A stretch of DNA of 64,000 nucleotides, taken from the NCBI RefSeq assembly GCF_022385335.1, contig NZ_CP092431.1:4092001-4156000 (forward strand). The letters are read 5' to 3'. A model generated the notes under the pieces. That model made no database searches. It had not been told where the DNA came from and worked only from the letters and a program-made list of their open reading frames with translations. Shown here piece after piece: positions 27,441 to 36,900 of the stretch. Source of the stretch: Streptomyces deccanensis (GTDB lineage: Bacteria > Actinomycetota > Actinomycetes > Streptomycetales > Streptomycetaceae). A program made the translations under genes and the position numbers. How positions within the stretch are numbered: the stretch's first letter is position 1; each line of letters starts with the position of its first letter.

Positions 27441-27529
27441 CTCACCGCAACAGCAACGGGGTTGTCACCCACACGAACGACGGGTGCCCGAAGAAGACCG
27501 AACGCCACCCCAAAATGACCGGTAGCCCC

Positions 27530-27551
27530 AAAAAAAATCGGCGCCAGCCAA
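27530..27551 (-). terminator. Short U-tract terminator downstream of lpqB
   Basis: Read on the minus strand, TTGGC-TGGC-GCCGA forms a 5-bp stem (one G-T pair) followed at once by eight T residues (27537-27530). A U8 tract is unusual for Streptomyces. It lies about 140 bp beyond the lpqB stop and could end the mtr operon. Confidence 0.45.
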
Positions 27552-27693
27552 ACCCGCCCACCCGAGAAGCGGCCCTACACCACACGCCCCCAGGCGGCAG
27601 AGGCACAGCAACCCGCAGCCGCCCCAGGCCGCGCGCCCCAAGCCACACGCACCCGGGCCGCGCACTCAAGCCGCACCCACCGCACCCCGCGGC

Positions 27694-29523
27694 TCATCCC
27701 GGATAGACCGGCGCCGACCCTTCCTTGACCACCGTCTGCCACTGCTGCCCCGGCGACAGCCGCACGATCCCGTCGGCCGAGTGCGCGACCAGCGGCTGGC
27801 TCTCGTCCTCGGACGCGGCGATCTCCTCCACACCAGTGAGCGCGGAAGGCCCGGAGCCCGGTATCGGGGAGCCGTCCACCCTGACGTACCGCATCTGCTG
27901 CACACCACCGGGTTCGCGCCCCACGACCACGAGTTGGCTGTCGCCGGCCCACGACATGGCGGTGACGTCCTCCAGGTCCGGCGTCACGGACCTCAGCTCG
28001 ACGATCGAGACGGTGGTGCTCTCCGCGTCGGCGTCCCGCTCGATGCGCCCGATGTACAGCGCCCGCTTGCCCTTGCTCTCCAGGATCAGCGCGACCCGCA
28101 CACCGTCGGCGGCCACCCGCACCGCCTCGATGCGCCCGTCGAGGTTGGGCGTCCGGACCTCCAGCGGCTCACCCATGCCGTCCGCCAGGACCAGCAGCCG
28201 GGGCTTGTCCGGATCACGGTCGGCCACCCACAGGTCGCCCCGCCCGTCCCAACTGGGAGTCGTCAGCCGGTCCTTCGCCGTGGCACCGGAGCTGCGCAGC
28301 ACGGGGTCGCCGAGCGTGCCCCCCGCCGTCAGCGGTGCCACATACAGCTCGCTGCCGTCGGCCGACACACCGGCCGCCCGGTCCTCGCCGCGCGACACGG
28401 CGGCGGACCGCAACTGCTTCTCACCCTCCCCGAGCGCCCCGGGAACGGGCGACGGTGTCGTGACCGGATCCCGCTCGGACAGCCGTACGAGCTTGTGCTC
28501 GCCGTCGATGAGGTACTCGTACCCCGCGCTCCTGTCGACGCCACGCGAGGTGATCATGCCGTCGGCCTCCGTCTCGCGAAGCACGCACAGCTGGGCGCCG
28601 GTGGACCCCTGCAGCTCCACCTCGTCGACGCCCGTGGGCATGTAGTCCTGGAGCGTGAAGAGGAGCTGGGCCGCCATCTCCCTGCATCTGCTGGCCGAGA
28701 CGCGGTTGGCCTTCTTGTTCAGCGGCACGACCAGCCTGTTCTGGTCGTCGGGCGTCAACGCCTTCGTGCCCTTCAGCAGAGTCGTACCGGACGGGAAACT
28801 CGTCCTCGCGACCGGGTTGAGCCAGCTGGTGGGGCCCTTCAGCAGATCCCGGACCACCTGGGTCACCGGGTCGACCTGGCTGCGCACATAGACCGGGTCG
28901 GCGACCGTCCCCGGCTCACCGGACTGCGCGGCCGAGGTGAAGTAGTACTTGTTGATGGACTTGTAGTTGCGCTCGAAGTCCGACCTGCCGAGCACCACGC
29001 CCTGCGGCAGCTGGTCGATGCGCCACTGCCTGGTCTGCTTCACACGCGTGAGGTGCACGAGCTTGCGGTACTGGCCGCCGGTGGGCGTGTACGCGTGCTG
29101 CCCGTCGACCCGGGCGACGTTCCTCCCGGACAGCTCGAACCCGTACTCGTTGGCCTCCGGCCGCTCCCCCGTGACCCGGGTGTACGCGGTGGGCGCCTCG
29201 TCGAGGACGGTGGTCGACGCGCCCGGGTCCCAGGTCTTCAGCGCGTCACCGGTGAGGTACCTACGTGCCGTCTCGTAGTTCAGGTCGTCGCTGGTCAGGG
29301 CCTCCAGGAAGCCCTGCACGATCTCCTGCGGCTCGGCGTCCTCCGCCGGTGGCAGCGCGAAGACCCGCACCTGGGCGTCCTGCCTCGGCGTGGACTCGAC
29401 GTCACGCATGTCCCCGCTGTCCGGCATCGAGGCGCACCCCGCCAGCAACACGGCACCGATGCCGACGTACGCCGTCGCCCGCACCGGACGCCCACGGCCG
29501 CGTTTCGCGCGGTCAGCGCCCAC
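27694..29523 (-). CDS. lpqB: Lipoprotein LpqB, partner of the MtrAB system
   Basis: A 609-residue lipoprotein. The signal peptide ends in lipobox LLAGC with Cys30. Downstream are the GerMN-type middle domain and a C-terminal beta-propeller (LWVADRDPDKPRLL and VTAMSWAGDSQLVVVG blades). In mycobacteria and streptomycetes LpqB binds the extracytoplasmic part of MtrB and tunes MtrA phosphorylation. Its GTG overlaps the mtrB stop by 11 bp, so mtrB and lpqB are translationally coupled. Confidence 0.95.
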   Translation of the reverse strand: MGADRAKRGRGRPVRATAYVGIGAVLLAGCASMPDSGDMRDVESTPRQDAQVRVFALPPAEDAEPQEIVQGFLEALTSDDLNYETARRYLTGDALKTWDPGASTTVLDEAPTAYTRVTGERPEANEYGFELSGRNVARVDGQHAYTPTGGQYRKLVHLTRVKQTRQWRIDQLPQGVVLGRSDFERNYKSINKYYFTSAAQSGEPGTVADPVYVRSQVDPVTQVVRDLLKGPTSWLNPVARTSFPSGTTLLKGTKALTPDDQNRLVVPLNKKANRVSASRCREMAAQLLFTLQDYMPTGVDEVELQGSTGAQLCVLRETEADGMITSRGVDRSAGYEYLIDGEHKLVRLSERDPVTTPSPVPGALGEGEKQLRSAAVSRGEDRAAGVSADGSELYVAPLTAGGTLGDPVLRSSGATAKDRLTTPSWDGRGDLWVADRDPDKPRLLVLADGMGEPLEVRTPNLDGRIEAVRVAADGVRVALILESKGKRALYIGRIERDADAESTTVSIVELRSVTPDLEDVTAMSWAGDSQLVVVGREPGGVQQMRYVRVDGSPIPGSGPSALTGVEEIAASEDESQPLVAHSADGIVRLSPGQQWQTVVKEGSAPVYPG

Positions 29524-31609
29524 GGAATGCCTCCCCCTGCTCGTGCTGCCGCTCCGCTTCGCTCCCGGCCGGCGTCTCCTCGGCCGGTCCCTCGCGCCCC
29601 TCGCCGTCCTCGGTCCGCCGCGCGGGCACCCCCGGAGAGGCGGTCGCGGACGGTGTGGCGGGCCGGGGCACCACGCGCGCGCCGTTGCCCGGCAGCGCCG
29701 TCGGGTCCGCCGTGGGAGCCTGTCCGGCGCCCGGCCGGGGCCCTATGGCCGCCCTCGCGCCACCGTGCTCACCGGCCTGGACCGGCACCGTGGCGAGCTT
29801 GCCGCCACCGCCGAGCGGCCGACCGGCGTCGTTGAGTCCCCGGTGGCGCCGGGAGTCCTTCGGTTCCAGCGGTATCGGGGACCCCCGCAGCGGCTCGTCC
29901 GCCGTCCTCGGCAGCGTGAGCCGGAACTGTGAGCCACCGCCCGGCTCGCCCCATGCCTGCAGCCAGCCGCCGTGCAACCGGGCGTCCTCCAGGGCGATCG
30001 ACAGCCCCAGTCCCGTACCGCCGGTGGTACGCGCGCGTGCCGGGTCCGCCCGCCAGAAGCGGCTGAACACCCGCGTCGCCTCGCCCGGCTTGAGTCCCAC
30101 TCCGTAGTCCCGCACCGCGACCGCCACCGCGCCCCCGGCCGCCGCGAGCTTGACCACGACGTCCTTACCCTCGCCGTGCTCCACGGCGTTGACCACGAGG
30201 TTGCGCAGCACCCGCTCCACCCGTCGGGCGTCGGCCTCGGCCACGACCGGCTGCTGGTCCCCCAGCACCCGTATCCGCGTCCCCTTGCGCTCGGCGAGCG
30301 GCTCGGCCCCGCTGACGACCTTCCGCACGACCTCACGCAGATCTATCGGCTCGGCCTCCAGGGACGCCGCACCCGCGTCGAACCGGCTGATCTCCAGCAG
30401 ATCCGCCAGCAGCGACTCGAACCGGTCCAGCTGGTCGGCGAGCAGCTCGGCCGACCGCGCGGTCACGGGATCGAAGTCCACGCGCGCGTCATGGATGACG
30501 TCCGCCGCCATCCGTACCGTCGTCAGCGGCGTCCGCAGCTCGTGCGACACGTCGGAGACGAACCGCCGCTGCATCCGCGACAGGTCCTCGAGCTGCTGGA
30601 TCTTCAACTGAAGGTTCTGCGCCATCTTGTTGAAGGCCTCGCCGAGCCGAGCGATGTCGTCCTCACCGCTGACCTTCATCCGCTCCTGCAGACGCCCCGC
30701 GGACAGCCGCTCGGCGATCCCCGCCGCCATCCGCACGGGCGTCACCACCTGCCGCACCACGAGCCAGGCGATGGCGCCGAGCAGCACGACGACGAACAGC
30801 CCGGCCGTCGCCAGCGTCCCCTTCACCAGGCTCAAGGACTTCTCCTCCTGCGTGAGCGGGAAGAGGTAGTACAGCTGGTACGGATTGCTGTTGGGGTCGC
30901 TGACCTGTTTGCCGATGATCAGCCCCGGCTGGGACTCCCGGCCGTTGTCGTAGTGGATCCGCGTATAGCTCTGCACGGCGCTGGTGCCGTCGTCGACCCG
31001 CTCACGCAGCTCCACGGGCACACTGAGGTCCCACTGCACGTCACCCGAGGCACGCGGCCCGAGCCCCCCGGTGCCGCCGTCGGCGGAGGCGGGACTGAGC
31101 GTCACGACGTCGAACGCGCCCTGACCGCCACTGGAGAGGGAACTGACCAGGGTGGTCATCCACTCGACGACGTTCTGCACCCGGTCGCCGTTCGGGTCCG
31201 TGCTGTCGTTCCCGGCGGCGTTCGCCTCACTGTCCGCCTTCTGCTCGGCGACCGTGAAACCGCCGGTGGCCTGGCTCTGCGAGGCCTTGACCTTGGCGTC
31301 CAGCAGACCGTTGCGGACCTGCCCGATGACGACGAAGCCCAGCAGCAGCACGACGCTGAGCGACATCAGCAGGGTCGTCACCACGATCCTGAGCTGGATG
31401 TTGCGCCGCCACAGCCGCATCACGGGCAGCAGCGGGCGACGCACCCAGCGCATGAACAGCCTCAGGACCGGGCTGCCCTGGACCCCGCCCTGCAGCAACC
31501 CGCCCTCGAGGAGACGCCCCCAACGGGAACCCGACTTCTTCCGGCCGACAGGCCGCTCCGCGCGGGTCCCCGGCTGGCCGGGCGCCGAAGCGGCACTGTC
31601 ACCGGACAT
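29513..31609 (-). CDS. mtrB: Sensor histidine kinase MtrB
   Basis: A 698-residue membrane kinase of the MtrAB system. Two membrane helices (about 65-90 and 275-300) enclose a large extracytoplasmic sensor. HAMP follows, then HisKA with the phosphorylated His in SHELRTPL near 355, N-box NLVVNAVEHG near 475 and the TGLGLS G-box near 535, and a Pro/Gly-rich C-terminal tail. I chose ATG at 31609, one base after the mtrA TGA; an in-frame GTG at 31642 inside mtrA is possible. It phosphorylates MtrA and senses envelope or division state together with LpqB. Confidence 0.95.
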   Translation of the reverse strand: MSGDSAASAPGQPGTRAERPVGRKKSGSRWGRLLEGGLLQGGVQGSPVLRLFMRWVRRPLLPVMRLWRRNIQLRIVVTTLLMSLSVVLLLGFVVIGQVRNGLLDAKVKASQSQATGGFTVAEQKADSEANAAGNDSTDPNGDRVQNVVEWMTTLVSSLSSGGQGAFDVVTLSPASADGGTGGLGPRASGDVQWDLSVPVELRERVDDGTSAVQSYTRIHYDNGRESQPGLIIGKQVSDPNSNPYQLYYLFPLTQEEKSLSLVKGTLATAGLFVVVLLGAIAWLVVRQVVTPVRMAAGIAERLSAGRLQERMKVSGEDDIARLGEAFNKMAQNLQLKIQQLEDLSRMQRRFVSDVSHELRTPLTTVRMAADVIHDARVDFDPVTARSAELLADQLDRFESLLADLLEISRFDAGAASLEAEPIDLREVVRKVVSGAEPLAERKGTRIRVLGDQQPVVAEADARRVERVLRNLVVNAVEHGEGKDVVVKLAAAGGAVAVAVRDYGVGLKPGEATRVFSRFWRADPARARTTGGTGLGLSIALEDARLHGGWLQAWGEPGGGSQFRLTLPRTADEPLRGSPIPLEPKDSRRHRGLNDAGRPLGGGGKLATVPVQAGEHGGARAAIGPRPGAGQAPTADPTALPGNGARVVPRPATPSATASPGVPARRTEDGEGREGPAEETPAGSEAERQHEQGEAFRGR

Positions 31610-31610
31610 G

Positions 31611-32300
31611 TCAGCTGGGCCCTGCCTTGTATCCGACACCACGGACGGTCACCACGATCTCCGGCCGCTCTGGGTCCTTCTCGACCTTGGAACGCAGCCG
31701 CTGCACATGAACGTTCACCAGACGGGTGTCCGCCGCGTGGCGATACCCCCAGACCTGCTCCAGCAGGACCTCACGAGTGAACACCTGCCACGGCTTCCGC
31801 GCCAGCGCGACCAGCAGATCGAACTCCAGCGGCGTCAGCGCGATGGACTGCCCCTCGCGCTTCACGGAGTGCCCGGCCACATCGATGACCAGGTCACCTA
31901 TGGCGAGCTGCTCCGGCGCCGGCTCCTCCGACCTCCGCAGCCGCGCCCGGATCCGAGCCACCAGCTCCTTCGGCTTGAACGGCTTCACGATGTAGTCGTC
32001 CGCGCCCGACTCCAGGCCGACCACCACATCGACGGTGTCGCTCTTGGCCGTGAGCATCACGATCGGCACCCCGGACTCCGCCCTGATCAGACGGCACACC
32101 TCGATCCCGTCCCGGCCCGGCAGCATCAGATCCAGCAGCACCAGATCCGGTTTGGCCTCACGGAACGCGGCCAGCGCCTTGTCGCCGTCGGCTACGAAAG
32201 ACGGCTCAAAACCTTCACCACGCAACACAATGCCGAGCATCTCGGCCAGTGCGGTGTCGTCGTCGACGACAAGGACTCGTCCCTTCATGAATGCCATCAT
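31611..32300 (-). CDS. mtrA: Response regulator MtrA
   Basis: A 229-residue OmpR/PhoB regulator. The receiver has VLVVDDD, the phosphorylated Asp in LVLLDLMLPGRDG and Lys in IVKPFKPKEL. The C-terminal winged helix ends RLVNVHVQRLRSKVEKDP and VVTVRGVGYKAG. In Streptomyces MtrA links nutrient state, development and antibiotic genes. A direct repeat GTAAC-6-GTTAAT sits just before the start codon. The gene follows mtnA by 8 bp on the same strand and precedes mtrB by 1 bp. Confidence 0.97.
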   Translation of the reverse strand: MMAFMKGRVLVVDDDTALAEMLGIVLRGEGFEPSFVADGDKALAAFREAKPDLVLLDLMLPGRDGIEVCRLIRAESGVPIVMLTAKSDTVDVVVGLESGADDYIVKPFKPKELVARIRARLRRSEEPAPEQLAIGDLVIDVAGHSVKREGQSIALTPLEFDLLVALARKPWQVFTREVLLEQVWGYRHAADTRLVNVHVQRLRSKVEKDPERPEIVVTVRGVGYKAGPS

Positions 32301-32303
32301 CCC

Positions 32304-32320
32304 ATTAACTAAATCGTTAC
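32304..32320 (-). promoter_or_regulatory. Candidate MtrA/OmpR-type direct repeat before mtrA
   Basis: On the minus strand GTAAC (32320-32316), six bases, then GTTAAT (32309-32304) lie 4-20 bp upstream of the mtrA start, overlapping the mtnA stop codon. GTnAC-type half-sites spaced by about 6 bp are the known pattern for OmpR-family regulators of Streptomyces such as AfsQ1, and MtrA sites are similar. Autoregulation is inferred. Confidence 0.4.
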
Positions 32321-33454
32321 CTGGCGTGACCTGTCACACAGCCCTACAAGCGCATCGGCGGTCACGGGCGACACGACCCCCTCCTCGGTGACGATCGCCG
32401 TCACCAACTCGGGCGGCGTCACGTCGAAGGCCGGGTTGTACGCCTGGGTTCCCAGGGGTGCCACCGCGATCCCACCTCCCGCCTCCGCTCCCGCCACCGG
32501 CACCTGAGGCGCCGTGATCTCCGTCACCTCATGACCCGCGCGCTGCTCCACCTCGATGGACGCCCCGTCCGGGGTGCCCGGATCCACCGTCGTCACCGGC
32601 GCCACCACGATGAACGGCACATGGTGGTACCGGGCCAGCACCGCGAGCGGATAGGTCCCGACCTTGTTCGCCACCGAACCGTCGGCGGCGATCCGGTCGG
32701 CACCCACCAGCACCGCGTCCACCTCACCCGCGGCGAACAACGAGCCCGCGGCATTGTCCGTGAGCAAGGTGTACGCCATTCCGCTGCGCGCCGCCTCATA
32801 TGCGGTCAGCCGGGCGCCCTGCAGCAACGGCCGCGTCTCGTCCACCCAGAGCCGCCGCAGCCGCCCCACCCGGTGCGCCGCGAGCGCCACCGCGAACGCC
32901 GTGCCCTCACCACCCGACACCAGCGCCCCGGTGTTGCAGTGCGTGAGCACCCGGTGCCCACCGCCCGGCAGCAGCTCGTCCAGCAGCGCCAGCCCGTGCG
33001 CGGCCATGCGGGAACTGGCCTCGGCGTCCTCCCGGTGCAGCGCCCGCGCCGCGGCGAGCGCCGCCTCCGCGGCCAGCTTCTGGTCCCCCGAGCGGCCGAG
33101 CTCGGCCCGGTGCGCGGCCCGCGCCCGGCGCACACCGACCGCGAGGTTCACCGCGGTGGGCCGGGCGCCTTCCAGCGCGCCGGCGGCGTCCTCCACGTCG
33201 AACCCCCGCGCGGCGGCGAGCGCGACGCCGTACGCCCCGGCGATCCCCAGCAGCGGCGCCCCGCGCACGGCGAGCGAACGGATCGCCTCCACCAGCGCGG
33301 GCGCGTCCGTGCACACCAGCTCGACCTCCTCGGCCGGCAGCCTCGTCTGGTCGAGCAGGACCAGGACGGGGCCTTCGGGTGGCTCGTCCCAACGGATCGC
33401 CGGTATCCCGGTCGGCCGGATGTCGTCGCCGGATCGCGCGTACTGATCAGCCAT
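32309..33454 (-). CDS. mtnA: S-methyl-5-thioribose-1-phosphate isomerase
   Basis: The 381-residue enzyme converts methylthioribose 1-phosphate to methylthioribulose 1-phosphate in methionine salvage. It has the eIF2B-alpha-like fold. Catalytic Cys lies in THCNTGAL near residue 173 and catalytic Asp in LVGADRIAADG near 254; RGAPLLGIAGAYG near 50 is also typical. ATG at 33454. It leads the mtnA-mtrA-mtrB-lpqB run. The other usual salvage genes are not next to it. Confidence 0.95.
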   Translation of the reverse strand: MADQYARSGDDIRPTGIPAIRWDEPPEGPVLVLLDQTRLPAEEVELVCTDAPALVEAIRSLAVRGAPLLGIAGAYGVALAAARGFDVEDAAGALEGARPTAVNLAVGVRRARAAHRAELGRSGDQKLAAEAALAAARALHREDAEASSRMAAHGLALLDELLPGGGHRVLTHCNTGALVSGGEGTAFAVALAAHRVGRLRRLWVDETRPLLQGARLTAYEAARSGMAYTLLTDNAAGSLFAAGEVDAVLVGADRIAADGSVANKVGTYPLAVLARYHHVPFIVVAPVTTVDPGTPDGASIEVEQRAGHEVTEITAPQVPVAGAEAGGGIAVAPLGTQAYNPAFDVTPPELVTAIVTEEGVVSPVTADALVGLCDRSRQVTI

Positions 33455-33594
33455 GCGGTCAGTCTGCCCCGTATCCGTCGGACAATTGAAGGTGCGCAGC
33501 ACATACGGCCCCCGGTCACTTCCCGGACACCGCGTGGCACGATGGGCGCCAACCTGCCGCCGCGACCGCGGACGAGCACCGTGAAGGAGCGACG

Positions 33595-34980
33595 ATGAAG
33601 GACACTCCGGGCTGGGCCTCGCCCGGATCCGCCCCCTCGGGCGGCCCGCAGCCGGACCAGCAGGGCACCGCACAGCCGACGGACCCGACCGGCGCCGGCC
33701 AGGCGCAGCCGACGGGGCAGCCGACGGGGCAGCCCGGCGCGGACCAGGCGCAACCGCCGTCCAAGTGGTCCAAGGACCAGCCGCCGCCCGCTCAGTGGTC
33801 CGCTCCGACCCCGCAGGCCCCCGGTCAGACCTCGCCACCACCGCCGCCCGGCCCCGGCTGGGGCGGCCACCCCGGCCCCCAGCACCCCGGCCCCGGCGGC
33901 TACGGCCCTCCCGGCGGACCCGGAGCCCCCGGCGGCCACCCCGGCCACGGCACTCCCGGCTGGGGCGGCGGCTGGGGAGGCCCCCCGCCCGCCGCCAAGC
34001 CCGGCGTGATCCCACTGCGCCCGCTCGGCATCGGCGAGATCCTCGACGGCGCCGTCTCCACCATGCGCACCCACTGGCGCACGGTCCTCGGCATCTCCCT
34101 GACCGTCGCGGTCGTCACCCAGATCGCGGTCATCCTGCTCCAGGGCCTCGTCCTCAACGACGCCGCCAGCATGGACGCCCTCAACGACCCGACCGCCACC
34201 CCCGGCGAACTGGGCCGCGCCCTCGGCGACACCCTGCTGAGCACCTCCGTCGTCATGGTGATCTCCCTGTTGGGCACCATCATCGCGACGGCCCTGCTCA
34301 CGACCGTGACCAGCCGCGCCGTCCTCGGCAAGTCGGTCACCACAGCCGAGGCCTGGCGGGACGCCCGCCCGCAACTCCTCCGCCTGGGCGGCCTGACCGT
34401 CCTGCTCCTCGTGATCGCCGTCCTGATCCTGACCGTGGGCATCACACCCGGCGTCCTGCTCGCCTCCGGAGGCTCCACCGGGCCCGGCGTTCTCCTCGCC
34501 TTCCTCGGCGGACTCGGCGCCTTCGTCCTCACCGTGTGGCTGATGATCCGCTTCTCGCTCGCCTCTCCCGCGCTGATGCTGGAGAAGCAAGGAGTCCGCA
34601 AGTCGATGGGCCGCTCCGTCAAGCTCGTGCGCGGCTCGTGGTGGCGGGTCCTCGGCATCCAGCTGCTCGCCGCGATCATCGCCTACGTCGTCGCCTCGAT
34701 CGTCGTGATCCCCTTCTCCTTCGCGGGCGCGGCCCTCGACGGGGACGGCATCTCCGGCCTCCTCGCCACCGGCGGAACCGCCCTCGGCTGGACCTACCTC
34801 GTCATCAGCGGCGTCGGCGCGGTGATCGGCTCCACGCTCACCTTCCCGATCAGCGCCGGTGTCACCGTGCTCCTCTACATCGACCAGCGCATCCGCCGCG
34901 AGGCCCTCGACCTCGAACTGGGCCGTGCCGCAGGCCTCCAGGGCTACGGCGACGCCCCGGGCGCCACCCCGGGGAGCTGA
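33595..34980 (+). CDS. Multi-pass membrane protein with Pro/Gly/Gln-rich N-terminus (DUF7847-like)
   Basis: The 461-residue protein starts with a disordered region of about 135 residues rich in Pro, Gly and Gln, including short GQPTGQPTG repeats. About six membrane helices follow, starting near residue 160 after PLRPLGIGEILDGAVSTMRTH, a motif shared with streptomycete glycerophosphodiester-phosphodiesterase-type membrane domains. No catalytic residues are visible. ATG at 33595 follows GAAGGAG. The GTG of the next gene starts 4 bp after its stop, so it heads the MoxR operon. Function unknown. Confidence 0.8.
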   Translation: MKDTPGWASPGSAPSGGPQPDQQGTAQPTDPTGAGQAQPTGQPTGQPGADQAQPPSKWSKDQPPPAQWSAPTPQAPGQTSPPPPPGPGWGGHPGPQHPGPGGYGPPGGPGAPGGHPGHGTPGWGGGWGGPPPAAKPGVIPLRPLGIGEILDGAVSTMRTHWRTVLGISLTVAVVTQIAVILLQGLVLNDAASMDALNDPTATPGELGRALGDTLLSTSVVMVISLLGTIIATALLTTVTSRAVLGKSVTTAEAWRDARPQLLRLGGLTVLLLVIAVLILTVGITPGVLLASGGSTGPGVLLAFLGGLGAFVLTVWLMIRFSLASPALMLEKQGVRKSMGRSVKLVRGSWWRVLGIQLLAAIIAYVVASIVVIPFSFAGAALDGDGISGLLATGGTALGWTYLVISGVGAVIGSTLTFPISAGVTVLLYIDQRIRREALDLELGRAAGLQGYGDAPGATPGS

Positions 34981-34984
34981 CGGG

Positions 34985-35710
34985 GTGACACGGTCGGGGG
35001 GAGCACTGACAGCCATACCGCTGTCGTGGCTGTCGGCGGACGAGCCGCCCGTCACCCTCCCGCGCGATCCCGCGCGGGAGGCGGCCCGGCGCGAGCTGTC
35101 CAAGGGCATGTACCACGAGAACGACCCCAGCTGGTACGAGCGCGCCCAGGACGCCTTCTGGGACTGGCTCGACAAGGTGTTCGGCGCCGCCTCGACCGCC
35201 ACCCCCGGCGGCACACTCGGCCTCGTCGTCATCGTCCTGGCCGTCCTCGCCCTCGTCGGCGCGCTGTGGTGGCGCCTCGGCACCCCCCGCCGCGCCCCGG
35301 CCTCCTCCGCCGTGCTCTTCGACGACCGCCCCCGCAGCGCCGCGGAACACCGCGCGGCCGCCGAGGCACAGGCCGCCCAGGGCCACTGGAACCAGGCCGT
35401 CCAGGAACGCATGCGCGCCGTCGTCCGCTCCCTGGAGGAACGCGCGCTGCTCGACGTACGCCCCGGCCGCACCGCCGACGAGGCCGCCTCCGAAGCGGGC
35501 GCGGTCCTCCCCGCCCACGCGGACCGACTCCACACCGCCGCCCGGGACTTCGACGACGTCACATACGGCGGCCGATCCGCCGCCGAAGGAACGTACCGCC
35601 GCCTCGCCGCCCTCGACACCGACCTCGAGCGCACCAAGCCCGCGCTGGCGAGCAGCACCCAAAGCACCGCGAGCACAGCCCGGAGCACCCGCCCGGGAGC
35701 CGCCGAATGA
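34985..35710 (+). CDS. DUF4129 domain membrane protein
   Basis: A 241-residue protein started at GTG 34985 by position and coupling to the gene upstream. An N-terminal segment (possible signal or re-entrant stretch) leads to a membrane helix near residues 70-95 (GLVVIVLAVLALVGALWW). The cytosolic DUF4129 domain follows, with AEAQAAQGHWNQAVQERMRAVVRSLEERALLDVRPGRTADEAA in part near 125-165. DUF4129 proteins often accompany MoxR ATPases and DUF58 proteins. Its stop overlaps the next ATG (ATGA). Confidence 0.83.
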   Translation: MTRSGGALTAIPLSWLSADEPPVTLPRDPAREAARRELSKGMYHENDPSWYERAQDAFWDWLDKVFGAASTATPGGTLGLVVIVLAVLALVGALWWRLGTPRRAPASSAVLFDDRPRSAAEHRAAAEAQAAQGHWNQAVQERMRAVVRSLEERALLDVRPGRTADEAASEAGAVLPAHADRLHTAARDFDDVTYGGRSAAEGTYRRLAALDTDLERTKPALASSTQSTASTARSTRPGAAE

Positions 35711-36900
35711 CCACCGAGAGCACGCTCCCCTCCACCTCGGTATCGCCCACGGCCCGCCAGGTGTGGACCCGCGCGCGCGGTGTCGTGCTCGGGGCGGTGA
35801 TCCTCCTGGCGGCGGCCGCCGTGATCGCCGTGATCCGCTCCGGCGCCGAACACGGCCGCCTCGACCCGCGCTCCGCCGACACCGACGGCAGCCGCGCGGT
35901 CGCCGAACTGCTCGACGACCGGGGCGTGTCCACCCGCGTCGTCACGACCCTCGACGAGGCACGCGCCGCCGCCGGCCCGGACACCACCCTCCTGATCGCC
36001 GTGCCCGATCTGCTCACCGACTCCCAGCAGAGCCGCCTCCACGAGGCGACCGAGACCTCCGGCGGCCGCACGGTCCTCGTCGCCCCCGGCCCCCCGTCCG
36101 TGAGCACCCTCGCCCCCGGAGTCACCACCGACGTGGCCCTGAGCCTCGACTCCACCCTCACGCCCCGCTGCGAGCTGCCCGCCGCCCGCCGCGCGGGCAG
36201 CGCCGACACCGGCGGGCTCCGCTACCACGTCACCGCCCGCGCGGCAGACACCTGTTACCCCGAGGACGGCCTGCCCACCCTGGTCCGCGTCCCGGCGGCC
36301 GAGGGGGACGGCGACACCGTCGTCCTCGGCGCCCCCGACATCCTCCTCAACAGCAGCCTCGACGAGCAGGGCAACGCATCCCTCGCCCTCCAACTCCTCG
36401 GCTCGCGCCCCCATCTGGTCTGGTACCTCCCCTCGCTCTCCGACGACGCGGCCCCCGACTCGGGCAACCGCAGCTTCTTCGACCTGCTCCCCTCGGGCTG
36501 GTTCTGGGGCACCCTGCAGCTCTTCGTCGCCGGCGCCCTCGCCGCCCTGTGGCGGGCACGCCGACTCGGCCCCCTGGTGCCCGAGAAACTCCCCGTCGCG
36601 ATCCGTGCCTCCGAGACCGTCGAAGGCCGCGCCCGCCTCTACCGCAAGGCCAATGCCCGCGACCGCGCGGCCGCCGCTCTTCGCTCCAGCACCCGCACGC
36701 GCCTCGCCCCCCTCGTAGGTGTCCCCGTCTCCCGGGCCCACACGCCCGAGGCACTGCTCCCCGCCCTGTCCGCCCACCTCCACGGCGACGGACAGCCCCT
36801 GCACGCCCTCCTCTTCGGCCCGCCGCCCGGCGACGACAAGGCCCTCATCGCACTCACCGACCAACTCGACGCCCTCGAAAGAGAGGTACGCCGTTCATGA
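35707..36900 (+). CDS. DUF4350 domain membrane protein
   Basis: A 397-residue protein with an N-terminal membrane helix (VVLGAVILLAAAAVIAVI) and a second one near 275 (FWGTLQLFVAGALAALW). Between them is an extracytoplasmic DUF4350 domain with a Rossmann/glutamine-amidotransferase-like pattern (SRAVAELLDDRGVSTRVV, TLLIAVPDLLT) and no catalytic Cys triad that I can identify. A basic cytosolic tail follows. Both ends overlap neighbours by 4 bp (ATGA), so translation is coupled through the operon. Confidence 0.83.
   Translation: MTTESTLPSTSVSPTARQVWTRARGVVLGAVILLAAAAVIAVIRSGAEHGRLDPRSADTDGSRAVAELLDDRGVSTRVVTTLDEARAAAGPDTTLLIAVPDLLTDSQQSRLHEATETSGGRTVLVAPGPPSVSTLAPGVTTDVALSLDSTLTPRCELPAARRAGSADTGGLRYHVTARAADTCYPEDGLPTLVRVPAAEGDGDTVVLGAPDILLNSSLDEQGNASLALQLLGSRPHLVWYLPSLSDDAAPDSGNRSFFDLLPSGWFWGTLQLFVAGALAALWRARRLGPLVPEKLPVAIRASETVEGRARLYRKANARDRAAAALRSSTRTRLAPLVGVPVSRAHTPEALLPALSAHLHGDGQPLHALLFGPPPGDDKALIALTDQLDALEREVRRS

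Noticed and set aside
27442..27706. Several short frames on both strands between comF and lpqB
   Set aside because: No ribosome sites, repetitive Arg/Gly/Pro or Pro/His composition typical of GC-rich shadows, and they run through the U-tract and DnaA-box region.
33148..36864. A 1238-codon minus-strand ORF opposite the DUF4129/DUF4350 genes
   Set aside because: Low-complexity Gly/Glu/Arg-rich shadow without domains, antisense to clear coupled genes.
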